Shown in pieces: positions 1-6,381 of a stretch of DNA of 10,892 bases. The position numbers were made by a program, and so were the translations under genes. Position 1 is the first letter of the stretch, and every line of letters begins with the position of its first letter. A model generated the notes under the pieces. The model made no database searches, had not been told where the DNA came from, and saw only the letters and a list, made by a program, of their open reading frames with translations. Source of the stretch: Oscillospiraceae bacterium (lineage in GTDB: Bacteria > Bacillota > Clostridia > Oscillospirales > Oscillospiraceae); contig JAEDNR010000067.1 of NCBI GenBank assembly GCA_016302405.1, positions 1 through 10,892 of the forward strand. The letters are read 5' to 3'.

Positions 1-15
1 GGCTCGGAATGACAG
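1..15. repeat. Edge of a third copy of the dispersed hairpin repeat
   Basis: The first 15 bases match the end of the right arm of the repeat element at 3149-3491 (bases 3449-3463) at 13 of 15 positions, and the first 13 match the element at 7664-7886 (7849-7861) at 12 of 13. In the other copies this stretch is the 3' side of a hairpin: apical stem end, three-base internal loop, five-base basal stem, then GACA. Here the basal half-stem reads GGAAT, so its partner ATTCC would lie before the window. The match is short, so this is a suggestion; the 5' flank would settle it. Confidence 0.4.
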
Positions 16-78
16 TTCTTTTATTTGTGCAATTTTTCTTTAGTGAGACAGCCCCAATTTTTTTTGTGCTTCGTTGGG

Positions 79-771
79 TCACAGCTCCCGGAGAGCATCC
101 ACAAGAGCGGTTTTGGAGACGGTTTTTTCGTCCTTGTACTTGATGATCCGGGCGGGGCATCCTGCCACCACGGCGTTTGCCGGGACGTCGCTTACCACTA
201 CCGCGCCGGCGGCGACCACGGCGTTTTCGCCGATATGGCAGCCCTCGATGACCACGGCGTTGGCGCCCACAAGCACGTTGTCCTCCACAATTACCGGGGT
301 GGCGGAGGCGGGCTCAACGACCCCGGCCAGCACCGCGCCGGCGCCGATGTGGCAGTGCTTGCCCACGGTGGCCCGGCCGCCCAGGACGGCGCCCATGTCG
401 ATCATGGTGCCCTCGCCCACAACGGCACCGATGTTCAGAATGGCCCCCATCATGATCACCGCGTTTTTGCCGATGGTGACCTGCTCCCGGATAAAGGCGC
501 CCGGCTCAATGCGGGCGGGGATGTCCTTGAGGTCCAGCATAGGAATGGCGGAATTGCGGCAGCCGTTCTCAATTTCCACATGGCGGAAAGGGTTGCTTTT
601 CAGTACCGGGCCCACATCCGCCCAGTCGCCGAAGACGATCTTGCACCCTTCTCCGGCAGGGAAAATATGGCAGTTCGGAAAGTCCACCGGGGCTTCCTCC
701 CAGACATACACCTTCACCGGGGTCTTTTTCTTGGAGGTGCGGATATATGCAATAATTTCCTGTGCGTCCAT
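79..771 (-). CDS. dapH: 2,3,4,5-tetrahydropyridine-2,6-dicarboxylate N-acetyltransferase (DapH)
   Basis: This cytoplasmic enzyme acetylates tetrahydrodipicolinate with acetyl-CoA, the first committed step of the acetyl branch of diaminopimelate/lysine synthesis. The 230-residue product is close to the usual family length of about 235. It has the DapH-specific N-terminal region (MDAQEIIAYI, then TPVKVYV at 17-23), the strongly conserved RNSAIPMLDL at 72-81, and a left-handed beta-helix of hexapeptide repeats at about 87-205 (MMGAILNIGAVVGEGTMID at 107-125, GGRATVGKHCHIGAGAVLAG at 131-150). It resembles B. subtilis DapH (YkuQ) along its whole length. The ATG at 771 was chosen because AAAGGAG lies just upstream on the minus strand and because family homology begins here; the frame stays open upstream but shows no homology there. 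The gene is divergent from dapL-patA, which supply the later steps. No clear intrinsic terminator is visible in 1-78. Confidence 0.96.
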   Translation of the reverse strand: MDAQEIIAYIRTSKKKTPVKVYVWEEAPVDFPNCHIFPAGEGCKIVFGDWADVGPVLKSNPFRHVEIENGCRNSAIPMLDLKDIPARIEPGAFIREQVTIGKNAVIMMGAILNIGAVVGEGTMIDMGAVLGGRATVGKHCHIGAGAVLAGVVEPASATPVIVEDNVLVGANAVVIEGCHIGENAVVAAGAVVVSDVPANAVVAGCPARIIKYKDEKTVSKTALVDALREL

Positions 772-805
772 ACCGTTTGCTCCTTTTTGCTTGATTTCGT
801 ACCCC

Positions 806-834
806 ATGGTATCATCTTTTCGGCGAAATGGCAA
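806..834 (-). promoter_or_regulatory. Candidate sigma-A promoter for dapH
   Basis: On the minus strand there is a -35 TTGCCA (plus-strand 829-834), a 17-base spacer and a -10 TACCAT (806-811). A TG precedes the -10 by one base, as in an extended -10 element. Predicted transcription would start near 800, giving a leader of about 30 bases before the dapH ATG at 771. The -35 matches consensus at 5 of 6 positions and the -10 at 4 of 6. It lies only seven bases from the -35 of the opposite promoter. Confidence 0.55.
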
Positions 835-841
835 GGAGAAA

Positions 842-870
842 TTGACAGCGGGAATGAAATGACGTATAAT
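842..870 (+). promoter_or_regulatory. Perfect consensus sigma-A promoter for dapL-patA
   Basis: TTGACA at 842-847 and TATAAT at 865-870 are separated by exactly 17 bases, so every consensus position is matched. Transcription should start near 877, giving a leader of about 28 bases that carries the GAGGTGAG ribosome binding site ahead of the ATG at 905. There is no room for a lysine riboswitch, so strong, possibly constitutive expression is expected unless a protein repressor binds between the divergent promoters. Confidence 0.85.
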
Positions 871-904
871 ATGACCATTCCTATGAATCTTTGAGGTGAG
901 GCAA

Positions 905-1993
905 ATGCAGATCGTGGATGACCGCCGGGCTCTGCACCAGATCCCGGAGCTGGACCGCCAGCTTCCCCAGACCATGGACTACCTGCGCGGTGCCCTTTCG
1001 GGGCTCAAATGCCGGGTGTTTTCTCCCATGGCATCGTCTCTTTGCGCCTGGTTCGACTTTGGGCAGAAGGAGGCCATTGCTTTCCGGGCGGACGCGGACG
1101 CGCTGCCCATTACCGAGCGTACCAAGGCCCCCTATGCCTCCCGGAACCCCGGGTGCATGCATGCCTGCGGCCACGACGGGCACATGGCGATCCTTCTGGA
1201 GCTGGCCCGCCGCCTGGATAAAAAAGACAAGCTTTCCCACAATGTGCTGCTGGTGTTCCAGTGCGCGGAGGAGACTACCGGCGGAGCCCGGGACCTGTGC
1301 GCCACCGGGATCTTCAAGCAGTACCATGTGGAGGCCATTTTTGCCATGCACCTGTGGCCGGGCCTGCCCGCGGGCATGGTTGCCAGCCGGTTAAACGAGA
1401 TGATGTCCCGCTCCTGCGAGGTGAAGGTGGATATTTACGGCAAGTCCGCCCACATTGCCCGGGCGGAGGAGGGCTGCGACGCTCTGGCTGCCGGTGTGGA
1501 GTTCTACCGCCGGGTCATGGCTATGGAGGGGGCTCTTCCCAAAAAGGTGTTCCGCCTCCTGCGCTTCGGCAAGTTTACCAGCGGTACGGTGTGCAACGCC
1601 CTGTCCGACCACACCCACATGGAGGGCAGCCTCCGGGCGTTCCAGGACGAGGTTTTCTACTCCCTCCGGGCGGGAATCGTATCCATCGGCAAGGAAGTGG
1701 AGCGCTCTACCGGCTGCACTGTCAGCGTATATATGAACGATGGCTATCCCGCCGTGATGAATCCTCCGGATCTGCACCGGCGGGTGCGCAAAGCCGTGGG
1801 CTTCTTTGAACTGGATAAGCCCAGCATGATCACCGAGGACTTTTCCTGGTATCAAAGGACCCTGCCCGGTATGTTCTTTTTCTTGGGGGCGGGGGACGCG
1901 CCGGCGCTGCACAGCGACTGCTTTGACTTTGACGAGGACATTCTCCTGAAGGGTGCTGACTTCTTTGAGGCTCTGGCGGAGGATTTTGCATGA
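905..1993 (+). CDS. dapL: N-acetyldiaminopimelate deacetylase, M20 family (DapL/YkuR type)
   Basis: A 362-residue M20 (peptidase D subfamily) metallohydrolase predicted to remove acetate from N-acetyl-LL-diaminopimelate, giving LL-diaminopimelate. The di-metal ligand motifs are visible: MHACGHDGHM with His86, Cys88 and His90, catalytic and metal-binding Glu122-Glu123 in FQCAEE, His149 in MHLWP and His336 in ALHSDC. RADADALP at 61-68 and ITEDFSW at 309-315 also match YkuR-type enzymes. The start at 905 follows GAGGTGAG at good spacing; a GTG at 896 in frame lies inside that site. The stop overlaps the patA start (ATGA), implying translational coupling. M20 sequences alone also fit other amidohydrolases such as hippurate hydrolase or IAA-amino-acid hydrolase; the pairing with dapH and patA drives the specific call. 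The symbol follows B. subtilis use and is unrelated to LL-DAP aminotransferase, also called dapL. Confidence 0.87.
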   Translation: MQIVDDRRALHQIPELDRQLPQTMDYLRGALSGLKCRVFSPMASSLCAWFDFGQKEAIAFRADADALPITERTKAPYASRNPGCMHACGHDGHMAILLELARRLDKKDKLSHNVLLVFQCAEETTGGARDLCATGIFKQYHVEAIFAMHLWPGLPAGMVASRLNEMMSRSCEVKVDIYGKSAHIARAEEGCDALAAGVEFYRRVMAMEGALPKKVFRLLRFGKFTSGTVCNALSDHTHMEGSLRAFQDEVFYSLRAGIVSIGKEVERSTGCTVSVYMNDGYPAVMNPPDLHRRVRKAVGFFELDKPSMITEDFSWYQRTLPGMFFFLGAGDAPALHSDCFDFDEDILLKGADFFEALAEDFA

Positions 1994-3120
1994 TCCCTCT
2001 GAACCGAAACCTTGCCCCCTTACAGCGCAGCGGCATCCGGGTGTTTACAAACCTGGCCCGGCAGACCCCGGACTGCGTCCTGCTCACCATCGGGGAGCCG
2101 GATTTTGCCACCCCGGAGGCCATCAAGGCAGCGGCCCGGGAGGCGCTTGGGCGGGATGAGACCCACTACGCCCCCAACCAGGGGACCCCGGAGCTGCGCC
2201 GGGCTATTGCGGACTTTGAAACAAACCGGGGCCTGCCCACTGGGGAAAACCAGGTGCTCGTCACCGTGGGGGCCACGGGGGCACTGTATACCGCCCTCAC
2301 GGGAATCATAAACCCCGGGGAGGAGGTCATTATTCTCACCCCGGCTTTCAGCCTTTACGAGACGGTGGTGACCGCGGCGGGGGGAAAGCCCGTGCTGCTG
2401 GATATTTCCGACTCCGGCTTCCAGCTGACCCCGGCGCTGCTGAGGGGAGCGGTGACGGAAAAAACCAAGGCCATCATTCTCAATTCCCCCTGCAACCCTA
2501 CCGGCACAGTGCTGAATGAAGATAGCCTTGCTGCCGTGAAAGCGGCGGTGCTGGGAAAGCCCATCTTTGTCGTCTGCGACAATGTGTACCAGGCCCTTTC
2601 CTACGGCCCCTGCCCGGATCTGAGCCTGGACCCGGAGCTGGAGGAGCAGGTGCTGCTGTGCCAGAGCTTTTCCAAGCCCTATGCCATGACCGGCTGGCGT
2701 GTGGGGTACCTGCGGTGTCCTGCGTATGTGATGGACAGGCTGCTTCTGCTGAACGCCGCGGAAATTGCCGCGGTGCCCATGTTCCTCCAGCACGCCGCGG
2801 CCAGGGCGCTGGAGCAGGATGTGTACGCCATGCGGGAAACCTACCGGCGGCGGCGGGACTATGTCACCGGGCGGCTGCGGGCAATGGGTCTTTCCTTCCC
2901 GGAGCCGGAGGGAGCGTTCTATGTATTCCCTGACATCCGGCGCTTTGGGCTATCCTCCTGGGATTTCTGCACGCGGCTTATTACGGAGGGGAAGCTAGCG
3001 GTGATCCCGGGCAGCTGCTTTGGCTGTGAGGGCCATATCCGGATTTCCTACTGCTACAGTGACGAGGAACTGAAAACCGGCCTGGACCGGCTGGAAGCGT
3101 TTATTGGGTCATTCAAATAA
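1990..3120 (+). CDS. patA: PLP-dependent aminotransferase, probable N-acetyl-LL-diaminopimelate aminotransferase (PatA)
   Basis: A 376-residue fold-type I aminotransferase (class I/II) expected to convert N-acetyl-2-amino-6-oxopimelate to N-acetyl-LL-diaminopimelate with glutamate as donor, between the DapH and DapL steps. Visible family features are SGIRVFTNLA at 14-23 (close to PatA of B. subtilis), LTIGEPDF at 32-39, Tyr60 in ETHYAPNQG, SPCNPTG at 166-172, Asp197 and Tyr200 for the pyridine ring, the Schiff-base Lys229 in SFSKPYAMTGWRVGY, and the carboxylate-binding Arg351 in HIRISY. The ribosome binding site GGAGGA (1978-1983) lies inside the end of dapL, and the two genes overlap by four bases. 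Members of this subgroup can also act on aspartate or aromatic amino acids, so the substrate call rests on context. No classical terminator follows; a hairpin-rich repeat begins 28 bases downstream. Confidence 0.9.
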   Translation: MIPLNRNLAPLQRSGIRVFTNLARQTPDCVLLTIGEPDFATPEAIKAAAREALGRDETHYAPNQGTPELRRAIADFETNRGLPTGENQVLVTVGATGALYTALTGIINPGEEVIILTPAFSLYETVVTAAGGKPVLLDISDSGFQLTPALLRGAVTEKTKAIILNSPCNPTGTVLNEDSLAAVKAAVLGKPIFVVCDNVYQALSYGPCPDLSLDPELEEQVLLCQSFSKPYAMTGWRVGYLRCPAYVMDRLLLLNAAEIAAVPMFLQHAAARALEQDVYAMRETYRRRRDYVTGRLRAMGLSFPEPEGAFYVFPDIRRFGLSSWDFCTRLITEGKLAVIPGSCFGCEGHIRISYCYSDEELKTGLDRLEAFIGSFK

Positions 3121-3148
3121 ATGCATGTTGGGTTTCACACAGGAAGAT

Positions 3149-3491
3149 AAATTGTAATTTGGCGAGCCGTCAGAACATGTCATTCCGAACCAGTCCGCAG
3201 ACTGGTGTGGGAATCTCCATCGACTTTCAGACTGCATTTCGTCATACCTCGTAGGGGCGCTCATCTTGAGCGCCCGCGAAAATCTTCCAATTTCGAAAAA
3301 TAATCCGAAAAAAGGAACCATTTCGCCGATAAAAATCTGAATATCAGAAATTTCTCTGCCGGGCGCTCAAGATGAGCGCCCCTACGGTGTGTGACGTTCC
3401 TGGTCCTGGAATTCGATGGAGATTGCCACACCAGTGACGTCGGTCACTGGTTCGCAATGACAGGCTCTGACGGCCCGCCAAATTCCAATTT
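3149..3491. repeat. 343-bp inverted-repeat element with paired hairpins (copy 1)
   Basis: This fills most of the 437-bp gap between patA and the next gene. The ends are inverted copies: 3149-3174 and the reverse complement of 3466-3491 agree at 24 of 26 positions. Each arm holds a hairpin of the same design: a five-base basal stem, an asymmetric 3/4-base internal loop, an apical stem and a four-base loop. The left one pairs ATTCC 3182-3186 with GGAAT 3210-3214 and CCAGTC 3190-3195 with GACTGG 3200-3205. The right one pairs ATTGC 3422-3426 with GCAAT 3454-3458 and CCAGTGAC 3431-3438 with GTCACTGG 3443-3450. Bases 3167-3223 recur at 7682-7738 with one mismatch in 57. I see no protein in it. It looks like a non-coding dispersed intergenic repeat (MITE- or REP-like) and may also end or process the patA transcript. 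Confidence 0.88.
3251..3385. mobile_element. Nested 135-bp element with perfect 26-bp terminal inverted repeats
   Basis: Bases 3251-3276 and 3360-3385 are exact reverse complements over 26 bases. Each terminal repeat itself folds: GGGCGCTCA 3255-3263 with TGAGCGCCC 3267-3275, and GGGCGCTCA 3361-3369 with TGAGCGCCC 3373-3381, both with three-base loops. The 83-bp interior is AT-rich and contains a small TCTGA/TCAGA palindrome at 3336-3348. The copy at 7664-7886 lacks this segment, so it behaves like a cassette inserted into the centre of the outer element. No transposase is encoded, and no clear target-site duplication is visible, since the flanks themselves are weakly inverted. A non-autonomous MITE-like element is the best description; a structural repeat module is the alternative. 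Confidence 0.6.
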
Positions 3492-3528
3492 TGCTGTATC
3501 CTTCGCATTTTAATAATACATATATAAA
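3491..3528 (+). promoter_or_regulatory. Weak candidate promoter region for the amidohydrolase operon
   Basis: An AT-rich stretch directly after the repeat offers -10-like hexamers (TATATA 3521-3526, TATAAA 3523-3528) and a TTGCTG at 3491-3496 that would make a -35. No pair has both good matches and ideal spacing: TTGCTG with 17 bases leads to TAATAC, a poor -10. The operon needs a promoter near here unless transcription continues from patA, so the region is flagged with low confidence. Confidence 0.25.
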
Positions 3529-3557
3529 AATCACAAATTCCGAAAGGGGGCATGCCT

Positions 3558-4901
3558 ATGCGGACGGCAATTCTGGGCGGTCATGTCATCGACCCGGCAA
3601 ACCGGGTGGATGGGAAACTGAACCTGGTTATGGAAAACGGTAAAATCGTCTGGGCGGGCCGGGAAAAACCGGACGCGGACCGGATCATCGACGCGTCCGG
3701 CCTGGTGGTAACCCCGGGCTTTATCGACATTCACATGCACGAGGACCCGGTGTCCGGCGGAAGGATCCGGCAGAGCATCTTCCACATGGCCCTTTCCATG
3801 GGCGTCACCACCGACCTGGGGGGTAACTGCGGCATCAATGTGTATGACCCCGCCGCCTACCTGGACCTGGTGGACCGGGACGGCGCGGCGGTGAATGTGG
3901 CGATGATGGCCGGGCACGAGTATTTCCGGAAAAAAGCCGGGGCGGAGGATATTTACGCGAAGGCCTCCGACACCCAGCTGGATGCCATGCAGGCGGGGAT
4001 CGAAAAAGCCCTCCGGGCAGGCTGTGCCGGTGTTTCCTTTGGTCTGCGGTATGTTCCCGGGGCGGATAAGCGGGAGTTTTTCCGGGCAGCCCAGTGCTGC
4101 CGTAAGGACAAGAAGCTGATTTCCTCCCATGTCCGGGACGATGCCGACGGGATTTTCACGGCCATCGCGGAATTCTGCGAAGCGGGGCTGCAATACCGCC
4201 TGCCGGTGCAGATCTCCCATATCGGCTCCATGGGCGGCTTCGGCCAGATGGCGGAGGTCCTGCGGCAGGTGGATGAATACCGGCTGGGGGGACTGGACAT
4301 TGCCATGGACTGCTATCCCTATTTTGCCTTTTCCACCCGGATCGGAACCCCCACCTACGACCCCGGCTGGCTGGACCGGTACCACTGTGACTACGGTGTG
4401 CTGGAATTCTGCGAGGGAAAATACAAGGGCCAGCGGGCGACAAAGGAAACCTTTGACGAAGTCCGCCGCACGGACCCCCAGTGCATCACCGTTTGCTATG
4501 TGATGCGCCAGGAGGATATAAGGCTTGCGTTCCGGCATCCCAATGTGATGCTTGCCAGCGACGGACTCATGGATAACGGCCAGGGTCATCCCCGGGCCGC
4601 CGGAACCTTCCCACGGTTCCTGGCGGAATTTGCCGGGAAGGACCTGACCCTTTTTGAAGCGGTCCGGAAAATGACCGCCCTGCCCGCGGCCCGGCTGGGC
4701 CTTTCAAACAAGGGGCGGCTGAATGTGGGAGCGGATGCGGACATCACCATCTTTGACCCGGCTCGGGTAAAGGATCGGGCGACTTTCCCGGAGCCCACGC
4801 TCCCTCCCGAGGGAATCGAATATGTATTCCTGGGCGGGGAGCCTGCCCTGGAGCACGGGAAGCTCCTGCGGGACGATTTGGGTAGATCGGCAAGAGTGTA
4901 G
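3558..4901 (+). CDS. Amidohydrolase-superfamily protein of the N-acyl-D-amino-acid deacylase family
   Basis: A 447-residue cytoplasmic metal-dependent hydrolase without a signal peptide. Order of motifs: DIHMHED with His59 and His61 (metal), GGNCG with Cys91 (the bridging metal-ligand Cys typical of D-aminoacylases), GLRYVPG, SSHVRDD with His191, ISHIG with His221, MDCYPY, catalytic Asp335 in LASDG, HPRAAGTFPR at 344-353 and a C-terminal composite beta-domain (GADADITIFDP). These match N-acyl-D-amino-acid deacylases, though at 447 residues it is shorter than their usual 480-530, and the common SHxK reads SHIG here. The ATG at 3558 was chosen because the GGGGG site ends at 3550, too close for the in-frame ATG at 3552. 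The gene is followed by an NhaC-type permease. The substrate is not known; dihydroorotase- or hydantoinase-like activity is less likely given the GNCG and HPRxxGTFPR motifs. Confidence 0.85.
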   Translation: MRTAILGGHVIDPANRVDGKLNLVMENGKIVWAGREKPDADRIIDASGLVVTPGFIDIHMHEDPVSGGRIRQSIFHMALSMGVTTDLGGNCGINVYDPAAYLDLVDRDGAAVNVAMMAGHEYFRKKAGAEDIYAKASDTQLDAMQAGIEKALRAGCAGVSFGLRYVPGADKREFFRAAQCCRKDKKLISSHVRDDADGIFTAIAEFCEAGLQYRLPVQISHIGSMGGFGQMAEVLRQVDEYRLGGLDIAMDCYPYFAFSTRIGTPTYDPGWLDRYHCDYGVLEFCEGKYKGQRATKETFDEVRRTDPQCITVCYVMRQEDIRLAFRHPNVMLASDGLMDNGQGHPRAAGTFPRFLAEFAGKDLTLFEAVRKMTALPAARLGLSNKGRLNVGADADITIFDPARVKDRATFPEPTLPPEGIEYVFLGGEPALEHGKLLRDDLGRSARV

Positions 4902-4911
4902 ACACGGACCG

Positions 4912-4929
4912 CCTGTCCCCCCGGACAGG
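4912..4929 (+). other. Intercistronic hairpin between the amidohydrolase and NhaC genes
   Basis: CCTGTCC (4912-4918) can pair with GGACAGG (4923-4929) around a CCCC loop, in the 55-base gap before the NhaC gene. It is not followed by a T-tract, so it is unlikely to be an intrinsic terminator. It could stabilise or mark a processing point in the transcript. The NhaC ribosome binding site lies just outside it. Confidence 0.4.
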
Positions 4930-4956
4930 GGTTTCATGAAAAAAGGAGGATCTGTT

Positions 4957-6366
4957 ATGCAATTCGGTTTCTGGTCTCTGGTGCCGCCGCTGCTCACCAT
5001 CGCACTGGCGCTGCTGACGAAAAACGTGTTTGTTTCCCTGCTCATTGGTATTCTCACGGGATCCTTTGTGCTCAACGCCTTTTCTCCGCTGGTCAGTATC
5101 AACGCGGGAATCTATGCCATTGCCGACTCCATGACCACGGGCAATACTCTGATTATCGCTTCCTGCTTGATCATCGGTGCGGTGATCCACCTGATGGAGG
5201 TTTCCGGCGGCATTGACGGCTTTGTGAACGTGGTGGTGAAGAAGCGGGGTATTATCAAGTCCAAGCGGGGAGCCAACCTCTTTACCTGGGGATTGGGCCT
5301 GGCGGTGTTCACCTCCGGCTCGCTAAGCTGCATGGTCACCGGCGCGGTATCCCGGCCGGTAAACGATGCGCTGAAGGTGCCCCATGAAAAGTCTGCGTTC
5401 CTGGTACATACCACCTCCACCCCCTGGTGCGTGCTGTTCCCCTTCAGCGGATGGCTGGCATCCATGGCGGGCTACCTGGTCTCCGGTGGCATCAGCGAGG
5501 AGACCTCTGTGGCGGTGCTGTTCCAGTCCCTGGGCTTTAACTTCTACTGCATCCTGGCGATCCTGCTGACCCTGGTCATTTCCCTGGCGCAGAAGGATGT
5601 GGGGCCCATGGCAAAGGCGGAGAAGCGGGCTGCCGAGCTGGGACAGCTGGACGATCCCGCCCATAAAAAAGAAGAAGCGGAGGAAATCAAAGCTTACTCC
5701 AATCGTAAGCCCCGGGCCTGCAACCTTCTGGTTCCCATCGGCGTGCTGATCGTGGTTGTGTTCGCGGCGCTGCTGATCACCGGCGGCGGCAATATTACAA
5801 AGGGCGCCGGCACCCAGGCCCTGATCTGGGCGGTGGTGTGCTCCCTGCTCACCATTCTGATCATGGTCATTGCCCAGAAGGTCTTTACCCTGGACGAGGC
5901 CATCAGCGAAATGTTCAAGGGCATGGGAAAAATGCTTCCCATTGCCTTTATCCTGCTCTTCGGCTTTACCATGGGCAGTGTGGTCAAGGCTTTGGACACC
6001 GGCTCCTACCTGTCCGCCCTGTTCCAGCGGTTTCTGAGCCCGGCGATGCTGCCGGCGCTGACCTTCCTCATTGCCGTGCTCATTTCCTTTGCCACCGGCA
6101 CCTCCATGGGCACTATGGCCATTATGGCGGTCATCGCGCTGCCCATGGCCCTGGATATGGGCACCAGCATCCCGTTGGTAGCGGGCGCCATGTTCGGCGG
6201 CAGCATCTTCGGAGACCACTGCTCTCCCATTTCCGATACCACCATTATGACCTGTTCCACTACAGGCTGTGACATTATTGACCATGTGAAGACCCAGGCG
6301 CCCTACTGTGTGGCCCTGGCGGTGGTCAGCTTTGTGCTGTACATCATTTTCGGCTTTGCCATGTAA
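4957..6366 (+). CDS. NhaC-family permease (Na+/H+ antiporter-like)
   Basis: A 469-residue polytopic inner-membrane protein with about ten to twelve hydrophobic segments and one long charged cytoplasmic-type loop at about 211-254, rich in Lys and Glu. NhaC-family signatures are SGSLSCMVTGAVSRP at 120-134, STPWCVLFPFSGW at 154-166, ATGTSMGTMAI at 379-389 and FGDHCSPISDTT at 418-429, the last being the family hallmark. Characterised relatives exchange Na+ for H+ or couple organic anions (for example MleN, malate/lactate), so the substrate cannot be fixed from sequence. Position directly after a deacylase suggests uptake of its substrate or export of a product. The ATG at 4957 follows AAAGGAGGA at 4942-4950; the frame is open further upstream, but an earlier ATG at 4936 precedes this strong site. 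The next gene starts 15 bases after the stop. Confidence 0.88.
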   Translation: MQFGFWSLVPPLLTIALALLTKNVFVSLLIGILTGSFVLNAFSPLVSINAGIYAIADSMTTGNTLIIASCLIIGAVIHLMEVSGGIDGFVNVVVKKRGIIKSKRGANLFTWGLGLAVFTSGSLSCMVTGAVSRPVNDALKVPHEKSAFLVHTTSTPWCVLFPFSGWLASMAGYLVSGGISEETSVAVLFQSLGFNFYCILAILLTLVISLAQKDVGPMAKAEKRAAELGQLDDPAHKKEEAEEIKAYSNRKPRACNLLVPIGVLIVVVFAALLITGGGNITKGAGTQALIWAVVCSLLTILIMVIAQKVFTLDEAISEMFKGMGKMLPIAFILLFGFTMGSVVKALDTGSYLSALFQRFLSPAMLPALTFLIAVLISFATGTSMGTMAIMAVIALPMALDMGTSIPLVAGAMFGGSIFGDHCSPISDTTIMTCSTTGCDIIDHVKTQAPYCVALAVVSFVLYIIFGFAM

Positions 6367-6381
6367 CGGGGAGGAAACGAA

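Noticed and set aside
896..904. GTG at 896 as an alternative start of the M20 deacetylase
   Set aside because: It lies within the GAGGTGAG ribosome binding site for the ATG at 905, so it would leave no upstream site of its own.
772..904. Lysine riboswitch upstream of dapL or dapH
   Set aside because: The leaders predicted from the promoters are about 30 bases each, far shorter than the roughly 170-base lysine aptamer.
3109..3321. Minus-strand open frame inside the repeat, sharing a peptide (WRFPHQS-DWFGMTCSDG) with another frame at 7303-7857
   Set aside because: The shared peptide is only the translation of the conserved 57-base repeat arm. No ribosome binding site is evident, and the second frame runs into the antisense of the zinc-ribbon gene. 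Such peptides are often misannotated as hypothetical proteins.
3149..3491. CRISPR array
   Set aside because: The repeats are inverted arms with hairpins and not evenly spaced direct repeats with unique spacers, and no cas gene is present.
3531..4589. A 352-codon minus-strand open frame opposite the amidohydrolase
   Set aside because: It lacks family features and a ribosome binding site, and it mirrors the codons of the well-supported plus-strand gene.
4883..4900. AGATCGGCAAGAG resembles the common Illumina adapter start, raising the question of an assembly artefact at the end of the amidohydrolase gene
   Set aside because: There is an extra C and no further adapter match. The reading frame ends as relatives do (a G-R-x-x-R tail), and the downstream operon continues normally.
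4912..4929. Intrinsic terminator between the amidohydrolase and permease genes
   Set aside because: The stem is only seven pairs and is followed by GGTTTC rather than a T-tract, so read-through into the permease gene is expected.
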